64,000 bases of DNA from Erythrobacter aureus (GTDB lineage Bacteria > Pseudomonadota > Alphaproteobacteria > Sphingomonadales > Sphingomonadaceae): assembly GCF_003355455.1 (NCBI RefSeq), contig NZ_CP031357.1:1590501-1654500 (forward strand), in the 5' to 3' direction. The position numbers were made by a program, and so were the translations under genes. The notes under the pieces were generated by a model that had not been told where the DNA came from, searched no databases, and saw nothing but the letters and a program-made list of their open reading frames with translations. This document shows, piece by piece, positions 8,058-17,752 of the stretch (positions within the stretch are counted from its first letter, which is position 1; every line of letters starts with the position of its first letter).

Positions 8058-9728
8058 TCAGCCCGCGAGCTTGCCGCCCCCGCTTCGCGCTTCGCGAGAG
8101 GTGAAATCGACCTTCGTGACGTTGTCGTGTCCGTCCTTGGCCAGAAGGTTCTTGGCCCGCAGCCTTTCGATGACCTGTTCGGACGGCTCGGGCCGTCCAT
8201 AGTGATAGCCTTGGCCCTTCATCTTGCCCATGCGCTTGAGCGCCTCGAGAACCACTTCGTCCTCGATACCCTCGGCGGTAACGGGCAGTTTGAGCCCGTC
8301 GCTCATGGTCAAAATGGCGTCGATCAGCTTGGCGCCGTGCTCTTGGTCCTTGAGTTCGGAGATGAAGGCGCGGTCGATCTTGAGACGGTCGAATGGCAGG
8401 CTGCGCAATTGCGCCAGACTCGAATAGCCGGTGCCGAAATCGTCCAGGCTCACGCCTACACCCTGATTGCGCAGGCTGCTGATCATCGAACGGACCATGC
8501 CGACATTCTCGTGCAGACAGCTTTCGGTAATCTCGATATCCAGCCGGTGGGGCGGGAAATTGTGGCCGACAAGCAGCTTGAGCAGCTTCTGTGCGAACCA
8601 CGGATCGCGCATCTGCACGGGAGAGATGTTGACCGAGAGGGTCAGCTTGGGATCCCACGACAGGGCATCTTCGAAAGCCCGCGCGATAAGCGCTTCGCTC
8701 ATGTCGCCGATGACGCCGATCTCTTCGGCGATCGGGATGAAGATGTCGGGGCCGACCACGCCCATTTCGGGCGATTCCCAACGCGCCAGCATCTCGAACC
8801 CGACCAGTTCGCCGGTCTCCAGATCGATCTGTTGTTCGTAATAGGGGCGGAATTCGCCATTCGCGATTCCCCGGCGAATGCCCGCCTCGAGTTCATTGCG
8901 GAAGCGTAGCTCGTTTTCCATCGACGGTTCGAACCAGTAAAAGCGGTTCTTGCCCTGCTTCTTGGCATGATACATGGCGATGTCGGCCTTGTGCATCAGG
9001 TCCTGCGCCGATGAAGTGCCTTCGCGCACGTTATCGAGTTGCATACTGGACGCCAGTCCAAGCGACATCGTTACGTCGATCGTCGCTTCTCCGCTTTCGA
9101 CCGGGCGCGCGACATGCTGGATCATCCGCGTGGCGAGCTGGTCGATGCGGTTGGGTACTTGCGGATGATAGGGGACAACGCACACGAATTCGTCGCCGCC
9201 CAATCGTGCCAGCACACCGCCCTCCGGGAGTATCCGTTGGATCCGCGCAGCCGTGTTCCGCAGCACTTCGTCGCCCGCTTGGTGGCCATGAAGGTCATTG
9301 ACCTGCTTGAAGTTGTCGAGATCGATAGCGATCGCGGCGAGCGCCCGTTCGCGGCGTTCCAGACCGACGAGAAGATCGGCCAACACCCCAGTGAAGCTCC
9401 GCCGGTTGTGGCAGCCCGTCAAATGGTCGATCTGGGCAAGGCGCCGCGCCTCCTCTTCGGATACGCGCCGGGTTCGCAGTTCTTCGGTCAGCGCCTTGTA
9501 ACGATTCCAGCCCAGCAAAATCAGCGCGATATTCAGCAGAAGAGCATTGCTTAGTGCCACATCGGGCGAAGCGGCCTGACCGTTCCATGCTTTGACGAGG
9601 TTTGGCACGACTATTCCCGCCGTGCCCACGAAGAGGATTATGGCCGCGAACGCGATTCCCAGCGTGACGAGGTCGTGATCTTGACGAGCGCTGGCTTTGC
9701 CCGTTCCGGCGGGTCCATTACTGGCCAT
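8058..9728 (-). CDS. Membrane-bound GGDEF/EAL cyclic-di-GMP protein
   Basis: About 556 residues: two membrane helices (residues about 20-65), a GGDEF domain with an intact RLGGDEFVC motif, then a full EAL domain. The EAL signature reads EML (VGFEMLARWE), while LSVNISP, the loop DDFGTGYSS and KIDRAFI are conserved. Both diguanylate cyclase and phosphodiesterase activities are possible; the A-to-M change in EAL keeps the metal-binding Glu. I chose ATG 9728 because GGGAGGAG lies about 8 nt upstream; TTG 9749 would lengthen it by seven residues. No sensor domain beyond the membrane part is seen. Confidence 0.92.
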   Translation of the reverse strand: MASNGPAGTGKASARQDHDLVTLGIAFAAIILFVGTAGIVVPNLVKAWNGQAASPDVALSNALLLNIALILLGWNRYKALTEELRTRRVSEEEARRLAQIDHLTGCHNRRSFTGVLADLLVGLERRERALAAIAIDLDNFKQVNDLHGHQAGDEVLRNTAARIQRILPEGGVLARLGGDEFVCVVPYHPQVPNRIDQLATRMIQHVARPVESGEATIDVTMSLGLASSMQLDNVREGTSSAQDLMHKADIAMYHAKKQGKNRFYWFEPSMENELRFRNELEAGIRRGIANGEFRPYYEQQIDLETGELVGFEMLARWESPEMGVVGPDIFIPIAEEIGVIGDMSEALIARAFEDALSWDPKLTLSVNISPVQMRDPWFAQKLLKLLVGHNFPPHRLDIEITESCLHENVGMVRSMISSLRNQGVGVSLDDFGTGYSSLAQLRSLPFDRLKIDRAFISELKDQEHGAKLIDAILTMSDGLKLPVTAEGIEDEVVLEALKRMGKMKGQGYHYGRPEPSEQVIERLRAKNLLAKDGHDNVTKVDFTSREARSGGGKLAG

Positions 9729-9914
9729 ATTTGCGCTCCTCCCGACCAAACCGTCCCGTGGGACCGTGTCACGCAGAGACCGATAGGGCTTATCGCCTAA
9801 AAACCCGTTAATCGGGTGTTTTTCGCGGGGGGCCGGTTACACGGTCTGGCCATTGTGTGCAGGGCGCGTTACCCGCGCCGTTACGGAACCGAAATTGAAG
9901 GAGCAGCTTTCCCG

Positions 9915-10322
9915 ATGCGCTATTGGCTGATGAAATCCGAACCCTTCAAATATAGCTGGGACGATCTCGTCGCCGAAGAGGAGGGGACTTGGGACGGAGT
10001 GCGCAATCATCGCGCCAAGAACAACCTCGCCGCGATGGAAGTGGGCGATCAGGCATTCTTCTACCATTCGCGGGAAGGCCTCGAAATCGTCGGCATCTGC
10101 GAAGTGAGTGTCGCGGGGATTACCGATCCGACCGATCCCGAAGGCAAGTGGGCGGCGGTCAAGGTCAAACCCAAGACCAAACTGCCGCACCCGGTAACCC
10201 TCAAGCAAATCAAGGCCGAACCCAAGCTCGCGGATTGCGAACTGGTCAAGCTGTCGCGCCTCTCGGTCGCCGAAATCAAGCCCGACGAATGGTCGGTGAT
10301 CTGCGCCATGGCGGGGATCTGA
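9915..10322 (+). CDS. EVE domain-containing protein
   Basis: This 135-residue protein consists almost entirely of an EVE domain (PUA-like fold): it starts MRYWLMKSEP, then has DGVRNHRAKNNL and FYHSREGLEIVGICEV. EVE proteins are thought to bind modified bases in nucleic acid. The start at 9915 is chosen from the family N-terminus; the frame is open further upstream without similarity. The gene stands alone between two minus-strand genes. No substrate can be named. Confidence 0.92.
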   Translation: MRYWLMKSEPFKYSWDDLVAEEEGTWDGVRNHRAKNNLAAMEVGDQAFFYHSREGLEIVGICEVSVAGITDPTDPEGKWAAVKVKPKTKLPHPVTLKQIKAEPKLADCELVKLSRLSVAEIKPDEWSVICAMAGI

Positions 10323-10397
10323 CCGAGCCAGCCGAAAGAAGGAGGCGGGCGCGTGCAAAAGCGAAGCTCCCTCCGCGGCGAGGTTCCGCCGCTTGAC

Positions 10398-12065
10398 CTA
10401 GCGGTTGCGTAATCCGCTAACGCTCGCGCCGCTTGCGGCGAGCTGCTCGATATCGATCGTGCAATGGATCAGCCGCAATCCGCCACGCCCCTGCGCATCG
10501 ACCAGCGCATCCTTGAACTCCTGAGTGGTCGCCGCGCGGGCAGACCAGCCGCCGAAAGCGTTCGCCAATGCCGCAAAGTCGGGATTGGCGAGGCGGGTGG
10601 CGCTAATTCGCTCCTCGCCCGGGAATTCGCGTTCCTGATGCATGCGGATGGTCCCGTAGGCGGAGTTGTCGACCACGATGACGATGAGGTTCGCGCCATG
10701 CTGGACGGCGGTTGCCAGTTCCTGTCCATTCATCAGGAAATCGCCGTCGCCCGCCACGGCGACGACCGTGCGCTGCGGGAAACGCAGCGCGGCCGAGACC
10801 GCTGCGGGAACGCCATAGCCCATCGCGCCGCATGTCGGCGCGAGCTGTGTCGGAAGGCCCTCGTAACGCCAGTAGCGGTGCCACCAGCCGGAGAAATTGC
10901 CCGCGCCGTTACAGATGATCGTGTCGGCGGGGAGCGTGTCGCGCATGAACTGGACGGCCTGACCCATGTCGAGCGCGTGATCGTTCGGATGCGCGGTCGC
11001 CCAGGCTTCCCACTCGGCATGCGCCTCGCGACCCGCGTCGAAATCGATCGCATCGCCCTGGTCCCATAGAGCCGCGCTTTCCGCGAATTCGTCCATACTC
11101 GCACAGATCGCCAGATCGGCCGGGTACACGCTGCTCGGCTCGTTCGCATCGGGATGGACATGGACTAGCTTGCGATCCGATGCGGTAAGCGGGGGTACCG
11201 TGTAGCCGTCGGTCGTGGCCTCGCCGAGCCGTGCGCCGATGGCGAGGACAAGATCGGCACTCTTCACCCGTTGGACGAGTTTGGGGTTAGGGCCATAGCC
11301 GAGATTCCCAGCATAGACCGGGCTCGAGGGCGAAATCGCATCCTGCCGCCGGAAGGCCGTTGCGACGGGGATGCCGAGGCGCTCGGCGAAGAGTTGGAAG
11401 TTCTCGCGTGCCTTCGCGTTCCAGCCCGCCCCGCCGATGATCGCGATGGGTGAAGCGGCATCGGCGATCAGCGCCATCATCGCCTGCATCGCATCGGGGC
11501 AGGGGGCCTGCGCGGGACGTGCGACGCACGGGCGCGGCTTGCTATCCGTATCGCGGCTCAGCATGTCTTCTGGTAGAGCGAGCACCACGGGACCGGGGCG
11601 ACCGGACATTGCTGTGGCGTAGGCGCGGGCGACATATTCGGGGATGCGATCCGCGCTGTCGATCCGTGCCGCCCATTTGGCGATGGGGCCGAAAAAGGCG
11701 CTGAAATCGACTTCCTGAAACCCTTCGCGATCGCGCATTTCGCTATCGACGTCACCGACGAACAGGATCATCGGCTGCGAATCCTGCATCGCGACATGGA
11801 CACCGATGCTGGCATTCGTCGCCCCCGGCCCGCGGGTGACGAAGGCTACACCGGGCCGGCCGGTCATTGCCCCGTCTGCGCAGGCCATGAACGCGACGCC
11901 GCCTTCCTGCCGACAGGTGACCACATCGATCGCATCCTGCCGACCGAGCCCGTCGAGCACTTGCAGGAAGCTTTCTCCCGGAACGGTGAAGATGCGATCG
12001 CAGCCCTGCTCGGTCAGGCAATCGATCAGGAGCTGGGCGGCTTGCGGTGTGTCGGGCGCTGTCAT
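10398..12065 (-). CDS. Thiamine pyrophosphate-dependent enzyme (acetolactate synthase-like)
   Basis: About 555 residues with the three-domain layout of the TPP family. The N-terminal Pyr domain carries the catalytic Glu in CRQEGGVAFMA, a central domain carries a Rossmann-like IAIIGGAGWN segment, and the C-terminal PP domain has the TPP/Mg motif from GDGDFLMNG to VVDNSAYG. It resembles the large-subunit-like enzymes often annotated as acetolactate synthase, oxalyl-CoA decarboxylase or benzoylformate decarboxylase. No small regulatory subunit is nearby, so a role in branched-chain synthesis is doubtful. I chose ATG 12065; a TTG at 12131 would add 22 residues. Confidence 0.85.
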   Translation of the reverse strand: MTAPDTPQAAQLLIDCLTEQGCDRIFTVPGESFLQVLDGLGRQDAIDVVTCRQEGGVAFMACADGAMTGRPGVAFVTRGPGATNASIGVHVAMQDSQPMILFVGDVDSEMRDREGFQEVDFSAFFGPIAKWAARIDSADRIPEYVARAYATAMSGRPGPVVLALPEDMLSRDTDSKPRPCVARPAQAPCPDAMQAMMALIADAASPIAIIGGAGWNAKARENFQLFAERLGIPVATAFRRQDAISPSSPVYAGNLGYGPNPKLVQRVKSADLVLAIGARLGEATTDGYTVPPLTASDRKLVHVHPDANEPSSVYPADLAICASMDEFAESAALWDQGDAIDFDAGREAHAEWEAWATAHPNDHALDMGQAVQFMRDTLPADTIICNGAGNFSGWWHRYWRYEGLPTQLAPTCGAMGYGVPAAVSAALRFPQRTVVAVAGDGDFLMNGQELATAVQHGANLIVIVVDNSAYGTIRMHQEREFPGEERISATRLANPDFAALANAFGGWSARAATTQEFKDALVDAQGRGGLRLIHCTIDIEQLAASGASVSGLRNR

Positions 12066-12201
12066 GACAGCGGCGATTAGCTCGCCAATCGGAGCGGTGC
12101 AATCGCTGCAAACATGGTTAATTTTTGCCAAAGCGTGCCAATTGGGGACAGGTCGGACTCGAGAGGATACCGAATGGTTAAAATTTCGTTAACCCGGCAT
12201 C

Positions 12202-12396
12202 ATGAGACGCGCATTGGTCCTGACGAGCGACGGCAACCGGCACTGGTTCCGGGCCACCCTGCCGCAGCGACGCCGTGGTTTTGCGGATCTACCCCAGGGC
12301 AAGACGATCGACTGGCGCCTGACCGCCGAGGATGTGCGCGGCGTGGCGACGACTTATTTCGCCACCGTGGCCGCGGTGCTGGCCTTCATCGTCTAG
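12202..12396 (+). CDS. Small hypothetical protein
   Basis: 64 residues: a basic N-terminal half (MRRALVLTSDGNRHWFRATL) and a C-terminal hydrophobic helix (about residues 48-64) that could insert in the membrane. It sits between two minus-strand genes with a clear ATG, and its codon use resembles its neighbours. It is not recognised as a named family. It may be a conserved small membrane protein of Sphingomonadales; this is inferred from its protein-like composition only. Confidence 0.6.
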   Translation: MRRALVLTSDGNRHWFRATLPQRRRGFADLPQGKTIDWRLTAEDVRGVATTYFATVAAVLAFIV

Positions 12397-12399
12397 GTT

Positions 12400-13737
12400 T
12401 CAGACTCTGACTGTCGCAACCGCTTCGGCGGCTTCGTTCTCTGCGGCGATCAGGCGCTTCGCCAGCCATGCCGAAACGAGACACATGGCTGCGCACAGCA
12501 GGATCTGTTCGGTTATCGGCACGCCTGCCGCGCTCAAGCCCATGGCCACGAGCGACCCGACCACCATTGCTCCCGAGTTTACGATATTGTTGGCCGCGAT
12601 AGTGCGCGAGGCCTTGTCGGGCGAAACGCGTGTGGTGAGGAAGGCGTAAAGCGGCACCACGAACATCCCGCCTGCGACCGAAATCCCCAGCAGACACAGC
12701 AAGAGGACGTTGGCCATCGGCCAGGCAACGAATTCACCGACGCTCAGCAGGCGGCTTGGCTGGTCGGCCTCCCACAGCTTCGCGACGACGTAGAAGGCCA
12801 CGACGAAGACGCCCATCGCGATGACCGAAACCGGCGAGTACCGTGCCGATACCCGTCCCCTGAGCAGCGCATTGACCGCCACCGATCCGATCGCCACGCC
12901 GACCGAGAAGACCACCAGAAACAAGCTCGCCACTTCGGGGCTGGCCATGATCGTGTTCTTGGCCAGCGGCGGGAACTGGATGAACAGCACTGCGCCAATC
13001 GTCCAGAAGAAGCTGATCGCAAGGATGGCGTAATAGACTTCCGCATTGTGCATCGTATCGCGCACCAGCTTCACCGAAGCGCGCAGAATGTGCCAGTCGA
13101 GCTTCTCGACCTCGCCCATGGGCGGAGCGGGTGGCACCTGGCGGCTGACCAGATAGCCGATACAGGAAATCACGATGATCCCGATCGCCGCCCACCCCGT
13201 GTAATCGACTGCCAGCGGGCCGGCGAGGATCGTGCCCATCAGAATGGCGATATAGGTGCCCGCTTCGACCAGCCCGGTGCCTGCCAGAACCTCGTCCTTC
13301 TTCAGGTGCTGCGGCAGAATCGCGTATTTGATCGGGCCGAGAAAGGTCGACTGCACCCCGGTCAAAAACAGGGCCAGCAGCAGCAGCGGGATGGCCACCG
13401 TGTGGACGAGGATGCCCTGCCAGGCCATGTAGAGGCCGGTCGCGCCGATCATCATCAACCCGATCTCGCACAGTTTCACCGTGCGGATGATCTTCGCCTT
13501 GTCGCGCATGTCGGCGAGCTGTCCCGCCAGCGCCGAAAGGATGAAGAACGGCAGAATGAACAGGCCCGAGGCCAGGCCGCTGAAACTCGCTTCGGTGGCC
13601 GGGTCGCTGTAGACCGCATACACAACGAACAGGACCATGGTGGTCTTGTACAGATTGTCGTTGAATGCGTTGAACAACTGCGTGACGAACAGCGGCAGGA
13701 ACCGCCTGCGGCGCAGCAAATGCGTGGATGTAAGCAT
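12400..13737 (-). CDS. MFS transporter, LplT-like (lysophospholipid flippase family)
   Basis: 445 residues and about 12 membrane helices. The N-terminus (FLPLFVTQLFNAFNDNLYKT) and the loop after helix 2 (DMRDKAKIIRTVK) match the LplT/AasC-like subfamily. The segment FLGPIKYAILPQHL is a strong family marker. In E. coli LplT flips lysophospholipids for re-acylation by Aas. Here there is no fused or adjacent acyltransferase, but pgsA (phospholipid synthesis) is divergently transcribed 114 bp away. The substrate is inferred. Confidence 0.85.
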   Translation of the reverse strand: MLTSTHLLRRRRFLPLFVTQLFNAFNDNLYKTTMVLFVVYAVYSDPATEASFSGLASGLFILPFFILSALAGQLADMRDKAKIIRTVKLCEIGLMMIGATGLYMAWQGILVHTVAIPLLLLALFLTGVQSTFLGPIKYAILPQHLKKDEVLAGTGLVEAGTYIAILMGTILAGPLAVDYTGWAAIGIIVISCIGYLVSRQVPPAPPMGEVEKLDWHILRASVKLVRDTMHNAEVYYAILAISFFWTIGAVLFIQFPPLAKNTIMASPEVASLFLVVFSVGVAIGSVAVNALLRGRVSARYSPVSVIAMGVFVVAFYVVAKLWEADQPSRLLSVGEFVAWPMANVLLLCLLGISVAGGMFVVPLYAFLTTRVSPDKASRTIAANNIVNSGAMVVGSLVAMGLSAAGVPITEQILLCAAMCLVSAWLAKRLIAAENEAAEAVATVRV

Positions 13738-13851
13738 GACCCCCCGGGGCGAAACCCATTCTTCCGATCGACTCTAGTGACCTCGCCGTGGCGGACAAGG
13801 AAATTGAGCGGCTTTTGCGACGGGGCGAATGCCGCTAGGCAGACCCACACG

Positions 13852-14445
13852 ATGCTGAACCTGCCCAACATCCTTACGCTTTCGCGCATATTCGCGATCC
13901 CGCTGCTGGCCTATTTCCTTTGGTGGCCGGGCTGGGAAGCGGGCTATCTGATCGCTTTCGGGCTTTACTGCCTGATGGGCGTTACGGACTATTTCGACGG
14001 CTATCTCGCGCGGACAAGCGGGACGGTGTCGAAGCTGGGTATCTTTCTCGATCCGATCGCCGACAAGATCATGGTCGCCGCGGTGATCCTCGTCCTGGCG
14101 GCGCAGGGCGTGCTGCGCGGTCCCTATGTCGGCGACATGCATGTCATCGCCGGGCTGATTATCCTGATGCGAGAGATTGCGGTGTCGGGCCTGCGCGAAT
14201 TCCTCGGCCCCTTGCAGGTGTCGGTGCCCGTGTCCAAGCTCGCCAAGTGGAAAACGACCTTCCAGATGGTCGCGCTCGGCTCGTTGATCCTTGGTCAGGG
14301 CCTGCCGAGATGGGCCGTGATGCTGGGCGAAGTGGAAGCGAATGTCCCGCATACTGTAGGGCTCACGACGCTATGGGCGGCTGCCGTACTGACGGTAATT
14401 ACCGGCTGGGATTATCTGCGCGTCGGCCTCAAACACATGGATTGA
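13852..14445 (+). CDS. pgsA: CDP-diacylglycerol-glycerol-3-phosphate 3-phosphatidyltransferase
   Basis: 197 residues with several membrane helices and the CDP-alcohol phosphotransferase motif DGYLAR...GIFLDPIAD (residues about 44-66), in which the aspartates bind Mg and CDP. PgsA makes phosphatidylglycerol-phosphate at the inner membrane. ATG 13852 begins MLNLPNILTLSR, the typical PgsA start; a much longer upstream reading is only an open frame antisense to the transporter. Confidence 0.95.
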   Translation: MLNLPNILTLSRIFAIPLLAYFLWWPGWEAGYLIAFGLYCLMGVTDYFDGYLARTSGTVSKLGIFLDPIADKIMVAAVILVLAAQGVLRGPYVGDMHVIAGLIILMREIAVSGLREFLGPLQVSVPVSKLAKWKTTFQMVALGSLILGQGLPRWAVMLGEVEANVPHTVGLTTLWAAAVLTVITGWDYLRVGLKHMD

Positions 14446-14464
14446 AGGCCCTCGCGGCGGGAGC

Positions 14465-15361
14465 CTAACCCGCGCGCAGTTCTTCGGCCAACAGTTCGAA
14501 ATCGTCGCGGCGGGGCGAATTCTTGCGCCAGATCAGGGCGATTTCGCGCGTGGCGTTCTTGCTCTTGAGCGGGCGAGCGACGACTTCCGTGCCGTTGAGA
14601 ATGCCCGCATCCACCGCCATTTTGGGCAGCATGGTCAGGCCGAGATCGTTGTCGACCATTTGTACCAGCGTATGGAGGCTGGTGCCGATCATCGTCGCAG
14701 AAGCGCGCAATTCGGGGCGGTTGCAGGCGGCCAGCGCGTGATCCTTGAGACAATGGCCGTCTTCGAGCAGCAGCAGGCGCCCTTCGTCGATCATGCTCGG
14801 CGGAATGATGTCGGGCGGATCGCGCGGATCGTCCTTGGGGAAGGCGACATAGAGTTCGTCATCCGAGATATGCGCCTTCTCGACCTCGCCGGTGGCGAAG
14901 GGAAGGGCGAGCAGAACGCAATCGACGCGCCCGTGCTGGAGCGATTCGACCGCGTCCTGGCTGGTTTCCTCGCGCAGGAACAGCTCAAGGTCGGGCCGTT
15001 CCTTGCGCAGGCGCGGCAGAAAGCGCGGCAGCAGGAAGGGCGCGATTGTCGGGATGACGCTCATGCGTAGCTGCCCGGCGAGTGGCTTGCCCGCGGCCTG
15101 GACCAGGTCGGCCAGTTCCTCGGCCTCCCGCAAGATGCGGTGCGCCTTGTCGACCACCTGATTGCCCAGCGCCGTGAAGCGCACAACGCGGCGGCTGCGC
15201 TCGACCAGAGTCACGCCGAGCAGCGACTCTAGCTCGCGAATGCCCGCCGACAGCGTCGATTGCGACACGAAGCTGGCCTCCGCCGCGCGGCCGAAATGGC
15301 CGTGCTCATGCAGCGCGACGAGATATTGGAGCTGCTTGAGGGTCGGAAGGTAGGTGCTCAC
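14465..15361 (-). CDS. oxyR: OxyR-type LysR family peroxide regulator
   Basis: 298 residues. The N-terminal winged HTH (LKQLQYLVALHEHGHFGRAAEASFVSQS... region, cut short here) is followed by a LysR substrate domain. Cys204 and Cys213 (DGHCLKDHALAAC) align in spacing and context with the peroxide-sensing C199/C208 pair of E. coli OxyR, supporting peroxide sensing by disulfide formation. The start is GTG 15361, overlapping the rnd stop (GTGA), so it is probably transcribed with rnd. No catalase gene is in the window. Confidence 0.9.
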   Translation of the reverse strand: MSTYLPTLKQLQYLVALHEHGHFGRAAEASFVSQSTLSAGIRELESLLGVTLVERSRRVVRFTALGNQVVDKAHRILREAEELADLVQAAGKPLAGQLRMSVIPTIAPFLLPRFLPRLRKERPDLELFLREETSQDAVESLQHGRVDCVLLALPFATGEVEKAHISDDELYVAFPKDDPRDPPDIIPPSMIDEGRLLLLEDGHCLKDHALAACNRPELRASATMIGTSLHTLVQMVDNDLGLTMLPKMAVDAGILNGTEVVARPLKSKNATREIALIWRKNSPRRDDFELLAEELRAG

Positions 15362-16560
15362 TCTGCTGCCTGCGCTTCGACCATGCCCGCATGAACTTCG
15401 TCGACATGGGTCATCAGCAACCGTCCGTCCTTGACCGCGAAAGCGAGCCTGCCTTCGACCAATTCGAGCGCATCCTTGCCGAAGACGTCGTAGCGCCAGC
15501 CTTCGAGGATCTTGAGGTCGCGCACGCCGGCGGCAAGCGCTTCCATTTCGTCGGCTTTGGTCAGCAGACGGGCAGCGACATCGATTTCGCGCGCGCGGAT
15601 CTTGAGCAGCAGCTTGAGCAGATCGGCGACCAGCGCGCCTTCCTTGCCCAATGGCGCGCCGCGTTTCGGCTTATCGGGCATTTCGTCTTTCGGCAGCGGC
15701 TCCGCCTTTTCGAGCACTTTCATAAGACGCTTGCCGATGTCGTTGTCTTTCCACGCATTCGACAAGCCGCGAACCTTGGTCAGATCGGCCTGCTTCTTGG
15801 GGGGGTGGCTGGCGATATCGGCCAGCGTTTCGTCGCGCATGATGCGCCCGCGCGGGATGTTCTTGTGCTGCGCTTCGCTCTCGCGCCAGGCGGCCAGCGC
15901 CTTGAGACGCCCGAGCACGGCAGGGTTGCGCCCCGGCGAACGGATGCGCTGCCAAGCCTTGCCCGCGTCGTTGGCGTAATTTTCAGGATCGGCGAGTTTT
16001 TCCATCTCGGCATCGAGCCAGGCCCCGCGACCGGTCTTGATCAGCTTCTTGAGGATGCGCGGGAAGATCTGCGCCAGATGGGTCACGTCGCCGATCGCAT
16101 ATTCGATCTGGCGGTCGGTCAGCGGGCGGCGGCTCCAGTCGGTGAAGCGCGCGCCCTTGTCGATCGTCAGGCCAAGCCAGCTTTCGACGAGATTGGCATA
16201 GCCGATCTGTTCCGACTGACTGATCGCCATCATCGCGATCTGCGTGTCGAAGATCGGCTGCGGTGTCCGCTGCGTGAAATTGTAGACGATCTCGACATCC
16301 TGCCCGCCGGCATGGAAGACTTTGAGCACCTCGTCATTGTCGCACATCAGATCCCACAGCGGGGCAAGGTCGATTCCGTCGGCCAGTGGATCGATCGCCG
16401 CCGCTTCTTCCGTATTGCCTATCTGCACCAGGCACAGTTCGGGCCAATAGGTGTTTTCGCGCATGAATTCCGTATCGACGCAGACGAAATCGCTTTTCGC
16501 CAGACGCTCGCACAATTCGGCGAGCGGTTCGGTCTCGGTAATCAGATCGTGTATTTTCAT
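15358..16560 (-). CDS. rnd: Ribonuclease D
   Basis: About 400 residues. The DEDD exonuclease domain shows VDTEFMRENTYWP (Exo I), a central Exo II segment (FHAGGQDVEIV) and Exo III with YAIGDVTHL. A C-terminal HRDC-like helical part follows. RNase D trims tRNA and other RNA 3' ends. ATG 16560 (MKIHDLITETEP) was preferred to an ATG at 16644, whose extra residues are unlike the family. It overlaps oxyR by 4 bp downstream. Confidence 0.95.
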   Translation of the reverse strand: MKIHDLITETEPLAELCERLAKSDFVCVDTEFMRENTYWPELCLVQIGNTEEAAAIDPLADGIDLAPLWDLMCDNDEVLKVFHAGGQDVEIVYNFTQRTPQPIFDTQIAMMAISQSEQIGYANLVESWLGLTIDKGARFTDWSRRPLTDRQIEYAIGDVTHLAQIFPRILKKLIKTGRGAWLDAEMEKLADPENYANDAGKAWQRIRSPGRNPAVLGRLKALAAWRESEAQHKNIPRGRIMRDETLADIASHPPKKQADLTKVRGLSNAWKDNDIGKRLMKVLEKAEPLPKDEMPDKPKRGAPLGKEGALVADLLKLLLKIRAREIDVAARLLTKADEMEALAAGVRDLKILEGWRYDVFGKDALELVEGRLAFAVKDGRLLMTHVDEVHAGMVEAQAAE

Positions 16561-16726
16561 CGTGTCTTTTCGTGTTCTGTCGGGCGGAGTACCGCCCCCG
16601 GGGCAAAGCCCATACGGTGGCGCGGGGTCATCCCGCATGCGCAAGGTAGCGGGATTTGCGCCCGGCCTGCAATCGCGCGGGCGGCGCTATGCACCGCCGT
16701 GACGCGCGCCGCTTTAGACCTGCCAT

Positions 16727-17632
16727 ATGCGCGGTCAAGCGAGTCTTAACGCTTGCGAGCTATCGCTGCGGCGCATGGGACGGATCGATTCACTCGAGCA
16801 TTTCCACGCGCAGGCGGCAGGCCGGCCGTTCGATCATGTGCGCTTCCGGCTCGCCTATCCTCACGCTGCGCAACTGCTTGGTCATACGCTCGCGACGGAG
16901 CGCTGCTTCGCATGGGAGAATCTCGGGGCTGTCATCGACGAGGGCGACCGATCGCTGATCGAGATTCGCGAAGACGGTCCGGCGGGGCGTTTCAGGCCGC
17001 TCGCCGAATTGCCAGCGAGACTCAGCCCTCTGGTCTCCTCGCTCGGCGAAGCGAAGCGCTGGATCATGCTGCGCGATCTGGGGCGCTGGCCCGAGTTCAA
17101 GGGGCTGGTCGAGGAAGTGCTGGCGGGCATTGCCCCTATCGCAGGCCCCGTGACGGGCGATCTGCTCAAGCCTGTTGCGTTTCTTTTCGTCAGCTCGCCC
17201 GGCCTGCTCACTCCGCTGCATTTCGATCCCGAATACAACATCCTGTTCCAGATCGCGGGGCGCAAGCGCTTCAGCGTGATCCCGGCGGAATGCGGGCTGC
17301 CCGGCAAGGCCGATAATGAGCGGTTTCATCGTACGGGCGACAATCTCCTGCCGTGGACGCCGCAGCTAGCCGAAAGCGCGCTTCATTTCGATATCGGGCC
17401 GTGCGATGCCCTGCATGTCCCGTTCAAGGCGGCGCATACGGTAACGGTTGGCGATGCCCCATCGATCTCGCTCTCGGTGACCTGGCGCTCACGCGACAGC
17501 CTGTTGCAGGATGATGCCTGGGCGATGAACGGGCTTCTGGCTCGTTGCGGGGTGCGGGTGCCCACACCTGGCAAACGGCCCTGGGTCAGGGCCGGGACGT
17601 TGCGGGCCTTGCGCCGCGCCCGTATCGCCTAG
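16727..17632 (+). CDS. Cupin-like (JmjC-type) domain protein
   Basis: Up to 301 residues. The core has a double-stranded beta-helix pattern with the iron-binding HxD motif in PLHFDPEYNILFQI and a distal histidine in FKAAHTVTVG, as in cupin_8/JmjC-like 2-oxoglutarate Fe(II) oxygenases. A basic C-terminus (RALRRARIA) closes the protein. The substrate is unknown; relatives hydroxylate protein side chains. The start is uncertain: ATG 16727 or ATG 16775 (MGRIDSLEHF), neither with a good ribosome binding site. Confidence 0.82.
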   Translation: MRGQASLNACELSLRRMGRIDSLEHFHAQAAGRPFDHVRFRLAYPHAAQLLGHTLATERCFAWENLGAVIDEGDRSLIEIREDGPAGRFRPLAELPARLSPLVSSLGEAKRWIMLRDLGRWPEFKGLVEEVLAGIAPIAGPVTGDLLKPVAFLFVSSPGLLTPLHFDPEYNILFQIAGRKRFSVIPAECGLPGKADNERFHRTGDNLLPWTPQLAESALHFDIGPCDALHVPFKAAHTVTVGDAPSISLSVTWRSRDSLLQDDAWAMNGLLARCGVRVPTPGKRPWVRAGTLRALRRARIA

Positions 17633-17752
17633 TTCCAGGCCAGACGAATCTTGACAAATCGGCCCCCGATGGCTGTTAGGGGCGCGTTTTCGCGCGGCGC
17701 CCGGATGCGCGCGCGGCCCCAATCAATTTCCGGCAGAAAGATCGAGCTTTTC